Both the position numbers and the translations under genes were made by a program. From contig CAJQUW010001420.1 in the NCBI GenBank assembly GCA_907163375.1, positions 124,001 through 188,000 of the forward strand: DNA of 64,000 nt, written 5' to 3'. Position 1 is the stretch's first letter. The number at the start of each line of letters is the position of its first letter. Source of the DNA: Prostheceraeus crozeri. Taxonomy: Eukaryota; Platyhelminthes; Polycladida; Euryleptidae. Of this stretch, positions 45,520 to 57,857 are shown in pieces. Below the pieces are notes generated by a model. That model saw only the letters and a program-made list of their open reading frames with translations. It made no database searches and had not been told where the DNA came from.

Positions 45520-46277
45520 TTTGTTGAATCGTTTGGGCGTGAGTGGCCAGAAGCTACCTACTTTCTAACTTCAGTAATCGGAGATATCGAAGTCAAGGGC
45601 AAGCAAGCTACGCTCAGAATCTCTTCACTCAAGCCAGGCCCCATCATTTGATTTAAGATGTATCTCCACTGGTAAGATACCAGTGAATAGAACTAACTTC
45701 GCGCATTCAAGTGATAGAAAGTATCCGCACTTGCGCGATGTGGAGCGGGTCAACAGCATTGAAAATTATGACGTCTCTATGCTAATCGGTTCCGACTATC
45801 CCGAAATTGTCGACTCCCAAATAGAGAAGAGATGTGGGAATAAAGGTGAACTCATTGGTATATTAACATGTCTTGGCTGGACAGTGAGTGGTCCTAACAG
45901 TAAAGAGAACAACAGAATCTCAGTTAATAGAGTGAAGGTGTCTGATGTTGTCATCGAAGAAAGAATCCATCAGATGCATAATTCCGAATTCATGGGGCCT
46001 ATTGCATCCGATTTGATTTGCCCTTCCCCTGATGACTTGAAACCTTAAAAGTTATGGAGAATTATATTCAATTAAAGGATGGACATTGTCATGTTGCAAT
46101 GCCATTCAATGATAATACGGACAGCTTGAAATGGAATTCGGCCTCTGGCAGAGAAAAAGCTAAGCTACTTGAAGAACAAACTTGAAAAGAATGAAAGTCT
46201 GAAAGAAAGCAATGTTCGGATCATGGAGAAATACATTCATGAAGGAGCTGCGAATGTCGACAATTCCGATAGGTGGT

Positions 46278-47140
46278 ACCCATAGAATAGGTAGAGTGGA
46301 AACTCTGCATTTATTAAATCCCCAATGTGCATACACTTTCGATTTTATTGAATGAACTCGTGGGGGACACAGGTGGTACTGCCACCAAATGCTAGATATG
46401 CAAATGTTTCCAGTTTTGCAGAAATTGCAACGCAATTGACTGATCATGACAGTAATGCAGAGGAAAATGATATCATTTTACAGATCGTAGCCGTCATGAC
46501 AGCCTTGAAGAGGTAATATTTGTTAAAATTAGCAGCTCGATAATCTGCTATTGTTTTTATGATGAACCTCAAGAGAATCTTTTTAGGCGAGATCATACCA
46601 CTGCTGGTATTAGGCGAGATCACCTGCTGGTAGAGCTAAATAACAGAATCCAAGACAATGATTTCAATTAACTTTGAAGGATGTAAATGGGTCCACATCA
46701 CTATTCAGATTCAATAAATGAAACATGAATTTAGTGAATCTTTAAATCATGCCGGTGAAGATTGAAATAAAACTTGAAATTTCAGTCAAGAAAGCAAAAT
46801 AAGATCTCGAATTTTTAATGAAGACTATCATTGTAATACAATTCATGAAATTCCCTTGCAAATTAACTAAATTTCCGCTTAGTTATGATGATTATTAGCA
46901 AATATTCATTCCTTTTGATATCCAACTAGCTTTATACTATTTATAGGGAGGGGTGCGTCATCTCGGTAGTATTTAAATTGGCAAAATTTTGACTTTTTTA
47001 AAAATTGTTCAAATTTTTTGGACCACGGGAACGTAATCTCTGCCAAAAACTGAATATTTTCATATAAAAATTTTTACTGGACACAGATACTTTTTTGAGT
47101 CGACACTCCACCTATATATCATTACTCTATGGTGGCACCT
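46278..47140. mobile_element. Probable MITE inside the BEL fossil
   Basis: BEL-type sequence stops near 46275 and resumes near 47145. The ends resemble an imperfect inverted pair: ggtacccatagaataggtag at the left and the complement of tatatcattactctatggtg at the right. The interior is AT-rich without coding motifs. No clean target duplication was found, so the ends are uncertain. Confidence 0.45.
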
Positions 47141-47484
47141 GCCTCAACACTCTGTAATATCGAAAAAGAAGCCATGGCCCTGCATTGTATTTGACTGCGC
47201 TGCAGAGTTTAAAGGGTGATCACTCAATTCGGCATTGTATAAAGGACCAGATAACACGAGTCCATTATTGGAAGCATTGGTGCGATTTCTAGTTGATCAA
47301 GTCGCGACTGTTGCCGATATCAAATCGATGTTCTATCAAGTGAAGGCTCTAAAAGAAGATTCTAAGAAATTGTCCTTCTTATGGTAGCCTGACCAGGTCA
47401 TGGATCACGTTCCCGAAACGTACGAGATGTCCTCAGACGTATTTGGAGCCAGGAGCTCTCCAAGTGTTTGCGGATTCGCTTTAA

Positions 47485-49176
47485 CCCATTAAATACCGTG
47501 CAATTTTTTTCAATTTTTTCAAACACAAAGGGATGAGTGCTGTGATACACTATTGAGATGACATTTCAAGATAACAGCTATTTTGTTTATATGTATAAAA
47601 AATTAAATTGATGCCCGGCTTCAGCTCCAAGCTTGATTTCATTTCGAATAAATTCTTCAAAATGGCGAGTTCCAGGATGAGGAAGAGACGGTATGTTATT
47701 TGCAGTGTTTTTTGCGTAGAAAATATTCCCAAACGTTATAAAGCTCTACTTTTGTGTATTTCTAATAAACGGTTTCTAAAGTTTTAGGTTTGATTGAAAA
47801 ATATAGAACTTAGCGTTAAATTTAAATTGCACTCTGTGGGAGTGCATAGGACTGAAAGGGCCCTTGTAGATTACAATATCTATGGATGTTAGAGGAGTGT
47901 ATATATTCTTCAATCTACGGAATAATGTTAAGTTACATTGTCTATCCGGTGTAGGATATGTCTGATATTAGCTCCAATACGTTGAAACACAAGTATAAGC
48001 TTTCTAAAACACTACCGATACCTACTGAGTTATAAAAACTACATGAAACTGTACAGTATGTGTATTGAAAAAGTCAATCTATGCAATTTTATGGGAGGTT
48101 GTAGGCAAGTAGCAACAGCATTGCATCTGCTAATCAAGACGCAAAATGAAGAAAATATTCGACGTCACCAGGAGTTGATCTCAGAGACATGTAGCCCTTG
48201 GCTAGCGAGTGTAGCCACTAGACCACTATAGGATGTCAGTCAAAGTATTTCACCAGATGTTATCATGACGTCATGTCACATTTCCTGACGATAGTCACTT
48301 CTCTTCTTTCAGATATACAGTGGATGAAGCGGCGAGCACGATAGAAGAAATGAGTGACGATTCGTGAGGCTGACATCTTCATCCAACCTCCGGACGGAAA
48401 CGTCAGTAACGAAGACAGCAGTGATGAAGAATTCTCAATCAACAATTTCTCCAGCTGCCAGCTGCTGGCTGGAGCAGAGGCGAATATTTGTACGATGGAC
48501 GGAAATGTCACTCATATTGGTGGTGATGATAGTGACGTTGATGACTTCCCTGATGAGCCAGAATCTGCAATTGATGAGCCAGAACCTTCTCGCCCTCCAA
48601 GAAAGAAAGAGAGGGTCTGGAAAGACTTTCAACTCGCACCAATTGAACGCGATTGGACGCCACCGATTGGCATTGACTTCTCCGAAAAGACTCCGACTGA
48701 TTTATACAACTTGTTTCTTGACGAGGAAGTGATGCAGTACATTGTGGATCAAATGTTCAGTATGGTTCAGCATGCTTTATAAAGTCATCCCTTGTGATCG
48801 CTCATCGTTTTCATTTCTATCAATACATGTGTGAAAAATTGGATATGAAATTAGTCTCTAGGCCTACATTACAAAATAAAGTACGCGACGATTAATTTTT
48901 TAGACTGATTTTATTGTCGTCTTATAAAACAAATACCTTCAATAAAATACATTTAACTTGTGCAATACCTTCAAAATGATGTGAAATAATGCATACTTTA
49001 CAATAATATCTTGACGGGGCCATTCAGTCCCATGCACCCTCACAGAGTGCAAAATGCCAATTTTTGAAAAATAAAAATAATTAACACAATGGCATGTTTG
49101 CATCGTTGATTAATTACCAAAATAGCATAGTTTTTACTATATAGCTTCACCACATCTCGATTCGGGATTTAACGGG
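47485..49176 (+). mobile_element. piggyBac-type transposon, non-autonomous copy
   Basis: TTAA flanks both ends (47481-47484 and 49177-49180). The terminal inverted repeats read cccattaaataccg and the complement of cgggatttaacggg, with the CCC start typical of piggyBac. The inside keeps only the N-terminal part of the transposase. At 1692 bases it is shorter than complete piggyBac elements of about 2.4 kb or more. It sits in the reverse transcriptase region of the BEL fossil and is therefore younger. Confidence 0.92.
47662..48783 (+). pseudogene. piggyBac transposase N-terminal part, two exons
   Basis: Exon 1 (47662-47690) reads MASSRMRKRR up to a donor, cg|gtatgt. Exon 2 begins after ttctttcag at 48313; the join gives MASSRMRKRRYTVDEA in frame. 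The intron is about 620 bases. One frame change follows near 48.36 kb, after IEEMSDDS. The rest (48354-48780) is an acidic region, NVSNEDSSDEEFSINN and DDSDVDDFPDEPESA, then a basic segment and DLYNLFLDEEVMQYIVDQM, the conserved entry to the piggyBac transposase domain. It then stops; the catalytic DDD core is absent. The family is firm; the splice sites are my reading and fit the phase exactly. Confidence 0.85.
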
Positions 49177-50214
49177 TTAAGACAGTGTTCTGCCGATGTT
49201 CCCGGTTTTTCCAATGAAGCAAGCGATTGAAGTTGTGAGAAAGAGCTTCTATGTCGACGATGTGTTGCATCATGTCCTACTGCTGAGTCAGCTATTCGTG
49301 TATCAAAGGATGTTGCTTGTTTGCTAGAGACAGGAGGATTTCATCTCACCAAATGGTTGTCAAACAGTAAAGAGGTAATCGAAAGCTTCAAGCTCGAAGA
49401 TTGATCACCACGCTGAAAACAATGGATCTGAATCTTGACTCGTACCGACAAAACACTCGGGGTGCAATAGAAAGTGGAAAGCGACGAACTACTTGGAGAT
49501 GTAGCTTTGAAGGAAGTATCAACACGGTAGCTTCAGTATTCGATCCCTTAGGAATGGTGGCTCACTTATTAAACTTGAGAGGGAGATAAATATGTATATC
49601 AAGAAATTTGTAGAAGAAGGATTAATTGGGATGAGGATTTACCACACGTTGGCAGGAATGGACGCAGGATATCCAGTCAGCCGAAGGTCTCGCCATACCT
49701 TGCTGTTTCTCGCCTGTAAGCCGACGCGAGATAACTCGCGTTGAATCGCATCATTTCGCCTATGGAACTGTCTCTTATGCCCGATTTGTGGGAAAGAATG
49801 GAGTTTCATTTGCTTTTCTTTATAGTCGATCTCGTGTGAAGCCGTTGAAGGCTGGCTTGACTATACCAACATTGGAGCTGGCAGTGGCTACACTTCTGGT
49901 TTCGGTTGACCGAGTGATAAAGTCATCGCTTGAAGTTTTGATGAAAGTTTCTATTGGACCGATTCAATGATCGCATTGAAATACATTTACAACGAAACCA
50001 AGGATTTGGTAGTGTATGTAGCCAATCGTGTAGCCAAGATCCGTGAACGGTGTGAACCAATTGTCAGTTGAATCATATCAAGACTCATGAGAACCCAGCA
50101 GACATAGACACGCGCGGCATGTGACCATCTGGAAATGAGAATTGGCGAATGTGGTCGGATGGGCCTGTTTTTATTGTTGAGCGACAACATATATTCATCC
50201 GTGAATAGTAGCTA

Positions 50215-51201
50215 CACTGTAAATCACTGGATACGAAAATTACATACAAACATATACGAAAATCTCATACAATTTGAAACTAACATCTGTTACGAGATTC
50301 TCGCATATTTACAGAGATCTGGTAAGTTTCATACGACATCTCACTTACTTTTGTATGTGATTGGTATGTAGCGATACGAACTATTCTATCTGTGATTGGC
50401 TGTTTTACACTGAAATACGAGTTGTTGTTATGTTTTTTATACCCGACCCTCATTCGTATGCCTCTGGTATGCATTTCGTATGTAGAGCTTTAAGTCACAT
50501 AGCAAAAATACATATGTATTACATACTACTGTCGAATAACGTTTTTCAGTAATACCAGTGGTGAATAATTTTTGTTTGATAGAGTGATATTTAACTAGAT
50601 GAAATTTATTGTGAATTTCATGCCCCACGAGTATGTCGTGGCTACTTGTCTAGCAACAATAACCGGACGTTTAGCTGGCTCTACCTTATGAGCCAAGTTA
50701 ATTAGCATCAATTCATTCAAACAATATCTTGCGTGAAATTATGTGGACTTATATATCTCAGACATAACTATTTTTGCGTTCATGAATTATGATGCGTTTT
50801 TATTTCGAATTGATAATATGCTTAATTTCAAAATTACATATTGCAATTGTTGATGGTTGAATACTTACTGATTATTCATGAAATGCCCTAGACTTACATG
50901 TATTAAAATCGAATTCAGTATTGTAAGTTTGACTATTAAATGTCATTATCTCACTACTTACAAAACAGTAAAAAAATTAGTGTTATATTTAATGACAAAG
51001 GCCTTAAATCAACATATGTTAGACATCATTGATGCCCTCCTTTAACATTGTGCTGGCATGGCTTTCGTATGTAAAGCATACCACATTTGAAGTAACATAC
51101 GAAAAGCATACATTTATATACCAAGAGAATACAGAAATATACCAAAGAAATATTTTGGTATGCATCCTTCGTATGTGATTGGTATTGAGCGATTTATAGT
51201 G
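50215..51201. mobile_element. MITE family M, copy B, inside the BEL fossil
   Basis: The ends cactgtaaatcact and agcgatttatagtg are flanked by TA at 50213-50214 and 51202-51203. It is the reverse complement of copy A (39989-42292) without the mariner. At 987 bases it shows the uninterrupted length of the family and acts as the empty-site reference for copy A. Confidence 0.9.
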
Positions 51202-51359
51202 TACAGCCTAAACGACAATGATGAGGGAGTGAAAAGGAAATGCAAGGCTCTAGCAATGACCACAGCGTCCGATGAGTTTTGGTCTGACTTGTTTCGAAGA
51301 TATTCTAGGTGGACATGGTTGGTTCGTGTTGTCTCCTGGATTAATGTTTCAAGTATAAA

Positions 51360-52032
51360 TGCCACAACATCCTCTGACCGTGGAAGAGATCGATGAAAGT
51401 ACGAAATTAATCTTCAAGGAAGTTTATTACAAGGCTTTTAGAAAGGTGGTCGGCAATGCTTCGCTAATGAAGCTGAGACCTGTGGTAGAGGGTGGTCTGG
51501 CTCAAGTTGGTGGGCGCTTGCAGCAATCTGATCTTCCGGAGAAGACAAAGCATCCAATCATTCTTCTTTCTAAGCCCAATGTTACGAAGATTTTGATTTT
51601 CTTTTATCAGTCATCGAATGGCCATGTTGGGATTTCATCACACCCTATCGATAATGCGACAGGAGTTTTGGGTCGTCAGTCTATGGACTTGCTGCTGTAT
51701 GGAGTGTGGTTGGAAAATGTCAATGTTGTGAACGTTACAACCAGAGGATGGGCGAACAGGTCATGACTTCCCTTCCAGAGGTTAGAGTCACAAGTAAGGA
51801 AGCTTATCCTTTCGAAGTGACAGGAGTGGATCTCTTTGGCCCTCTGTATGCTACAACCAGGGCTAGAACTCGTTCTCAAGTTGCTCGCACATCGGTAAAA
51901 AGGTGCGGAGTCCTGTTTACGTGTATCAAGTACAGATCTATTCATCTCGAAGTTGCATTAGATTTGACGACTGACAGCTTCATAAATTTGTGCTTGTTGG
52001 AGCAGAGTTTGTGTTATTCTAGGAGTGTCTGA
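51360..52032 (+). pseudogene. BEL/Pao integrase fossil, incomplete
   Basis: The zinc-binding and linker part (LMKLRPVVEGGLAQVGGRL, NGHVGIS) and the start of the catalytic core (PFEVTGVDLFGPLY, FTCIKYRSIHLEVA) are readable. The C-terminal side is missing. Broken. Confidence 0.82.
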
Positions 52033-52221
52033 ATTCATTTTCTATTGAAGCAGCCCTTGCATTCGAGCATCCCTCTGAGCATTTGTAATATACATAGTGC
52101 CTTGAAATTCGTATTTGCACTCTCTCATAGCTATTCACAGTGACGTGTGTGAACTTTCATCGATCTTGAGTATGAACACCACTGACACCAACCAGATAAA
52201 GCGATGCTTTAGCGTGGGGAG

Positions 52222-52600
52222 TGCAAGATTCTTTAACTATTGACTTATTGATCTGAGTTATCTCAAAGTTTTCTTAAGTTCGGATAATTTTCTCCTTCCA
52301 TCGTACTCGAAGATAAGTTAATGCTACTGATAATTGCTTATGAGTACTGAGCCTATTTAGGTCATGCTTTTTGTGAAATAGTCATTCATTTCTCCTCATT
52401 TTATCATTCCTAATTATAGTCACTGACTCAATGCTTTTATGTCTATGCCATGTAGCGTGGGCTTTAAAAAGTATAAAGAGTTTTCGTTTGTCTATTCGAC
52501 TGTCGAAGATATCTTTGGCGGTAACTTTGAAATATAGAGTTGAACGAAACGAACGTGCTTTCTGTACCAGACTGTCATAGGGCTTGCACCCTCCCGTATG
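52222..52600 (+). repeat. 3' LTR of the BEL/Pao fossil
   Basis: It begins tgcaag directly after the purine-rich gcgtggggag, as expected of a polypurine tract. It matches the 5' LTR at 43052-43431. Confidence 0.88.
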
Positions 52601-52631
52601 GAAAGCAAGCCACCAACCTCGTCATGGAAAG

Positions 52632-53300
52632 AAAGGAACAAGATTCTATCCATTTGGAACACACATCTATCCGGATTATAATAACCTAGACGCCATAAGG
52701 ATGTTGTTCTCAATCACATCATCACCACCTTCAATGCTGATATAGTTTTGATTGGAAAGTCACTCGAAACTATTTGAAAAGAATTCTCTGCACAAAATTG
52801 ATCTAATCTCGAATAGATTAGCAGCTCAGATAATTTGAACATGCACCCTTTTCTTTGGCAATATTGAATCATTCGAATTAATGAAAAAACTCCATTCTTT
52901 TCTCTCTTTAAAAGGTATTTTCCAGCAGCATCCATTTCACTCATTTCTACACCTATTTTTAATCAATCAACCATACTGCCAGCTTTTCCGAGTATTCCCG
53001 AGAAAAGCGTTTGCAGCAAATGTCAGCAAAAGAGATCAAAATCTTGACGACATTATGTTTACTTGAGACGCTCGATCGCACTGCTATTAGTCTACTTGCG
53101 GAGTGCTGAAGATAGCATGTAATTGACCGACAATACAAATCACAAAGTCCCATTTAAGCTCCAATCTGACTACTAGCTAAAAGAGTAAGGAAATTAGCAA
53201 ACTGAAAATCACTGAGTGCTAAAATGCTTAATAAGTACTATTTGAGACTAATATGAGGAAATGTCGATGCAAATAAATTATCCAGTCTGTGATTTCAAAA
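52632..53300. repeat. Repeat block Z, copy 1 (matches 54606-55275)
   Basis: About 660 bases starting gattctatccatttggaaca are almost identical to 54606-55275, with only a handful of differences by eye. No coding family is recognised; the open frames in both copies are shared simply because the DNA is. Confidence 0.92.
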
Positions 53301-53339
53301 ACATTGTAGAAATGTATTGTCATTACAATTACTGGAAAA

Positions 53340-53513
53340 ATCGAAATGTTGATTTGAAACGCAATTTAAGAAAACGGAGAAATTTGCTAGATATGATATC
53401 TGTCATAATTTTGTAGCAATTCCAAGTAATGAAATCATTGAAATCATCATTCCATGATTGTAGTGGGGTGTAGCGTGCTGAGCTATGTACTATAATGCAG
53501 TGTTTGCACATTA
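53340..53513. repeat. Repeat block Y, copy 1 (matches 59320-59478)
   Basis: It starts near cgcaatttaagaaaacggag and ends near gcagtgtttgcacatt. In this copy it precedes block X; in the other copy it follows X. Confidence 0.85.
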
Positions 53514-53546
53514 TCCGCGCGGACATGCTTTGGCTACCTTAAGCAC

Positions 53547-53845
53547 ATGAATTTTTATTTTAACAATCACAATCGTTAGACAACTTTAATAGCTTTCGTA
53601 ATAATTTCAAAGACATAGCCCGCACTATTGTGGGACCCGCTTTGCTTTGGGATTTTTTCATTAGTTACGACTTGTGTCTTGTTTTAGGTGACTCAGGTCG
53701 CTTTAGAAAGTGCTGGTCTACAATGTACCTATTCACGAGTATTTGAAGTCCTTGATGACAATAACAACTTTCTATCGTGATGTCATATGGAGTGATGTGC
53801 ATTCAAGTTGTTCAGGTGTTTATAGAAATCATTTAAGAATCACAG
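53547..53845. repeat. Repeat block X, copy 1 (matches 59017-59300)
   Basis: It runs from catgaatttttattttaac to gttcaggtgtttatagaaat, about 300 bases at 95 percent by eye. Confidence 0.88.
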
Positions 53846-54200
53846 GTCTCCATCATTGAGAGATATTCTGTCAAGAAATTCGACAAAATATTCGGTGACA
53901 AGGAGTCTGCGTGTGATCTACACATTTGAAACTGCAAGAGTTTTGCTGCCGACTCCTGACTTTTATGCATTTTGCGATGATAATTTTTGCGACTCAATGG
54001 AATACATGCCAAACATAAGTGATATTTATTAGCTGGTGAAATATTACTGAAGTGATATTAGATAATGCTTAAAGATTGTATTTCTTATATCTTAGCGAAA
54101 TATTGCTCATGTAGAGTGTTTATTGTAGTAAAATCGTTAAACCCAAAATTCAAATATTGAAATGGAGGACTGTAAATTTGGACAAGCCGGTGCAAAGAAT
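53846..54200. other. Non-coding, no gene recognised
   Basis: AT-rich spacer between block X and the 78-bp tandem array. Confidence 0.4.
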
Positions 54201-54301
54201 AATGATAAAATAACAAATCAGAAAATTGAAATATTGAGTATAAAAATTATTATGTTTTCAATGTCTTCTCAAAATTAATTATCATCACTGTAGCAAAATC
54301 T

Positions 54302-54566
54302 GAAAATTGAAATGTTGAGAAGAAAGACTTTTGTTTCAATTAAGCTAGCACAAAAATAATCATCATAGTAACAAAATGAGAAAATTGAAATGTTGAGAAG
54401 AAAGACTTTTGTTTCAATTAAGCTAGCACAAAAATAATCATCATAGTAACAAAATAAGAAAATTGAAATGTTGAGAAGAAAGACTTTTGCCTTAATTGAG
54501 CTAGCACAAAAATAATCATCATAGTAACAAAATCTGAAAATTGAAATGTTGAGAAGAAAGATTTTT
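54302..54566. repeat. Tandem array, 78-bp unit, about 3.4 copies
   Basis: The word gaaaattgaaatgttgagaa recurs at 54302, 54380, 54458 and 54536, a period of exactly 78 bases; a diverged start is visible near 54220. Because 78 is divisible by three, the minus strand stays open over 99 codons with a repeated FCYYDDYFCAS, which I regard as an artefact. Confidence 0.92.
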
Positions 54567-54605
54567 AGATTCACACAATATCAAAAGAATCCAGTCATAA
54601 AATAA

Positions 54606-55275
54606 TAGATTCCATCCATTTGGAACACACATCTATCCGGATTATAATAACCTAGACGCCATAAGGATGTTGTTCTCAATCACATCATCACCACCTTCAA
54701 TGCTGATATAGTTTTGATTGGAAAGTCACTCGAAACTATTTGAAAAGAATTCTCTGCACAAAATTGATCTAATCTCGAATAGATTAGCAGCTCAGATAAT
54801 TTGAACATGCACCCTTTTCTTTGGCAATATTGAATCATTCGAATTAATGAAAAAACTCCATTCTTTTCTCTCTTTAAAAGGTATTTTCCAGCAGCATCCA
54901 TTTCACTCATTTCTACACCTATTTTTAATCAATCAACCATACTGCCAGCTTTTCCGAGCATTCCCGAGAAAAGCGTTTGCAGCAAATGTCAGAAAAAGAG
55001 ATCAAAATCTTGACGACATTATGTTTACTTGAGACGCTCGATCGCACTGCTATTAGTCTACTTGCGGAGTGCTGAAGATAGCATGTAATTGACCGACAAT
55101 ACAAATCACAAAGTCCCATTTAAGCTCCAATCTGACTACTAGCTTAAAGAGTAATGAAATTAGCAAACTGAAAATCACTGAGTGCTAAAATGCTTAATAA
55201 GTACTATTTCAGACTAATATGAGGAAATGTCGATGCAAATAAATTATCCAGTCTGTGATTTCAAAAACATTGTTT
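54606..55275. repeat. Repeat block Z, copy 2 (matches 52632-53300)
   Basis: Near-identical to copy 1. It is followed at once by ttttcacattatccgaac and then by the gypsy fossil, with block Y missing at this junction. Confidence 0.92.
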
Positions 55276-55308
55276 TCACATTATCCGAACAGACATGTTT
55301 TGGTTACC

Positions 55309-55434
55309 TGTAGTGTAAGACCAGGGAGAACGAAGACGTGTGCTGCAAGTTGTGACGCCGCTAATGCGGTGGTCAGCTTTTATTGCTAACAATCAATCAA
55401 CTGATATTGATCAATGCATGATCAACACCCGACA
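55309..55434 (-). repeat. 3' LTR of the gypsy fossil, short
   Basis: On the minus strand it begins tgtcgggtgttgatc and ends cactaca, TG to CA, 126 bases. It is preceded by the purine tract tttgtggagggggtag. Short LTRs of this size are known in several gypsy lineages. Confidence 0.8.
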
Positions 55435-55713
55435 CTACCCCCTCCACAAAAAACATTTATATAACAAGTTAGTTACAAAAAAACAGCATGACAATCGAAA
55501 TTACAAGGATTAATTTATCCTGCGAAGTCTGCGGATGTTCACAACGTCTCCAGTATCTAATCTTGCCACATTCGATGAAAGTCGACTGATAACTCGATAT
55601 CTTCCGCTGAAGTGAGGCTGCAATGAGTTATGTGTATTCGCTCGGATAGCCACAAATTGACCTGGTTGAGGTCCAGAATAATGTGCTGTTGTTCGGAATC
55701 TGCGGATTGATGG

Positions 55714-57857
55714 TCAATCACTCGATAGAACTCCTGCTCGACCGTACAGAAGTTGCAAAGGTGACGATTGAAGAGTTGTGCCATTCCTATTCATGTCATA
55801 GACAGCTCGTTTCAAATTCTGAAGCCAATTTCCGTACACAATGAGTCTATCTTTCAGGGTGCGATGAGCTCTTTCGATGGCGCTGTTGCCCTGAGGGTTG
55901 TAAGCGGTTGTTTTCTGTCTTGTAATTTTGTGGCGTTGTAATAGTTCCTTCATAATACTGTTGGCAAATTGCGTACCTCGGTCGGATAGTATCGTTGCTG
56001 GAGGTCCGTAGCGTAGAATCCATTCATTCTCCAGAGTCCGAACACACGTAGAGGCTGAGATATTTGTGAGTGGCACCGCTTCCATCCATCGCGTCGACTG
56101 ATCCATCATGGTTAAGACATAGCGATGACCACCTCGTTGTACTGGCAGGGGTCCAATTATATCGATAGCTACCATTTCTAAGGGAAGAACATCGGGTGAG
56201 GTTGGTAACTTCATTTTTCTTGGGCGATATCCTGACCCTGACTTCTTCACACATATTGGACAGCCTTCAGTAGATTCGATAATTCGCTTTCGCATACGAG
56301 GGAACCAGTACCCTGAGCTGAGAATACTTTCTCGTACTTTTTTCACCGAAAAGTGACCACTATTGTGATGAGATTCGATCATTTCTTTTATTTTTGAGTC
56401 CGGCACAACAATGTTTCCATAATAACATAAGACATCATCTGAATTAATTGAATATCCAGGACAACGACCATTCCGCTTTACCATGTCTATCAGATTTCGC
56501 GTTTGTTCGTCAACCATTTGCTCGTCCTTCCAGATTGGCATTTCATTGACATTTGAAATCATCACGGCATTCACTGCTTCAGTAGGCAAGAGCCTACTTA
56601 GAATATCGGCACCAATGTTGTCCTTACCAGGCTTGTACTGTAGATCAAATTCAAATTCTTCGAGGACTAATAGATAGCGAGCATGACGGCTGTTCACAGG
56701 AGGTTTCTTTACCATTGATATCAAGGGATTATGGTCCGTGAACACCTGGAACTTCCTTCCGAATACGTAGTTGCAAAAACGACGAATGGCTTCTACCAGA
56801 GCAAGAAATTCCCTATCTGTAGTAGAGTAATTGCGCTCCGCATTTATCAGAGTTCGACTGAAAATTGAAATTGGCCCGTTGGATTGGTACAGAATACCGC
56901 TTATTCCGAGAGCACTTGCGTCGACCTCAATACAGAATGTTTTATCGAAGTTTGGATATCGTCGTAAGATGTCCTTTGCCAAAAGAGATTTCACAAGCTG
57001 CAAGCTTTCCTCACATTCTTTGCTCCATTCGAATTTCTTCTTTGCGTTATACAGAGGTGTACATGCTCGGACAAATAATTAGCGAATCCACAAAAGTTCT
57101 CAAGTTCTGTTTTGTTCGTTGGCGAAGATATGCCTTGGATCTTGTCAATTTTATTGGGATCAGGAAGGATTCCCTCAGCTGTAACAAGATGGCCTAGGTA
57201 CACGATCGATGTATAGGCGAAGCTGCACTTCCGAGGATTTAGAGTCAAGTTTGCATTGCGTAGCTTCCATAGGACGTTCCTCATGGTAATCAAATGCTCA
57301 CCCATTGTTTCAGACACGATTATGATATCATCAACAAATGGTATAAGACCTATATCCTTCAATAAGGTCTGAAGTAGTCTATGAAAGGACGCCGGGGCAT
57401 TCTTTAAGCCAAACGGCATAACTTCGAATTGATAAACGCTGTTATTGACCTGGAATGCCGTGAGAGGCTTTGATTCGTCTTCGAGTTCGATTTGCCAAAA
57501 GCCAGATTTGAGGTCTAAGGTAGTAAAATATTTGAAATCTTTTAGCCTGTCTAGCACATCATTGATCAGTGGAATGGTGAAGCAATCAGATATTGTTTTC
57601 TCGTTCAGCTTGCGATAGTCAACCACGAACCGATAACCACCATCCTTCTTTTTCACGAGGAAGAATGGTGACAACCATGCCGAGTTTGATTCTTTGATAA
57701 TACCCTTCTGGAGCATATCCTCGATGGTTTCGTCAATATGAGATTGCAAATATTGGGGCTGTCTGAAAGGTCGAACTTTGTGGGGAGATGGATCCTTCAG
57801 ATGTATTGCATGCTTCACCAAGTGGGTTCTCTCGTAATTTTGTAATCTTACAAACAT
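55714..57857 (-). pseudogene. Gypsy reverse transcriptase, RNase H and integrase fossil
   Basis: Reverse transcriptase motifs LDLKSGFWQIEL, MPFGLKNAPASF and FVDDIIIVSE are followed by RNase H (CIEVDASALGISG, TTDREFLALVEA, FTDHNPLI) and integrase (HHNSGHFSVKKVRESILSSG, AIDIIGPLP, LSDRGTQFANS, YNPQGNSAIERAHRTLK). All belong to the Ty3/gypsy family. Broken fossil. Confidence 0.9.

Larger units (their letters stand above)
45683..49640 (+). pseudogene. BEL/Pao protease and reverse transcriptase fossil
   Basis: The protease-like region reads YDVSMLIGSDYPEIVDSQIE, as in Pao-type peptidases. Reverse transcriptase pieces follow (YKGPDNTSPLLEALVRFL, SPSVCGFAL, and SFYVDDVLHHV with the catalytic YVDD). 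The region is interrupted by the piggyBac element and probably by another insertion at 46.28-47.14 kb. Broken in many places. Confidence 0.82.
43052..52600 (+). mobile_element. BEL/Pao LTR retrotransposon fossil
   Basis: Two LTRs of about 380 bases bracket a coding region in BEL/Pao order: gag with zinc knuckles, aspartic protease, reverse transcriptase, RNase H, integrase. Later insertions swell it: a piggyBac copy (47485-49176), MITE family M copy B (50215-51201) and a probable third element near 46.28-47.14 kb. Net length is roughly 6 kb, short for the family, and the integrase end is incomplete. It is heavily broken, with well over ten lesions. LTR divergence of about 5 percent by eye points to an old insertion. 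It is a fossil. Confidence 0.9.

Noticed and set aside
54275-54574. A 99-codon repeat protein on the minus strand
   Set aside because: It is produced by a 78-bp tandem repeat whose length is a multiple of three.
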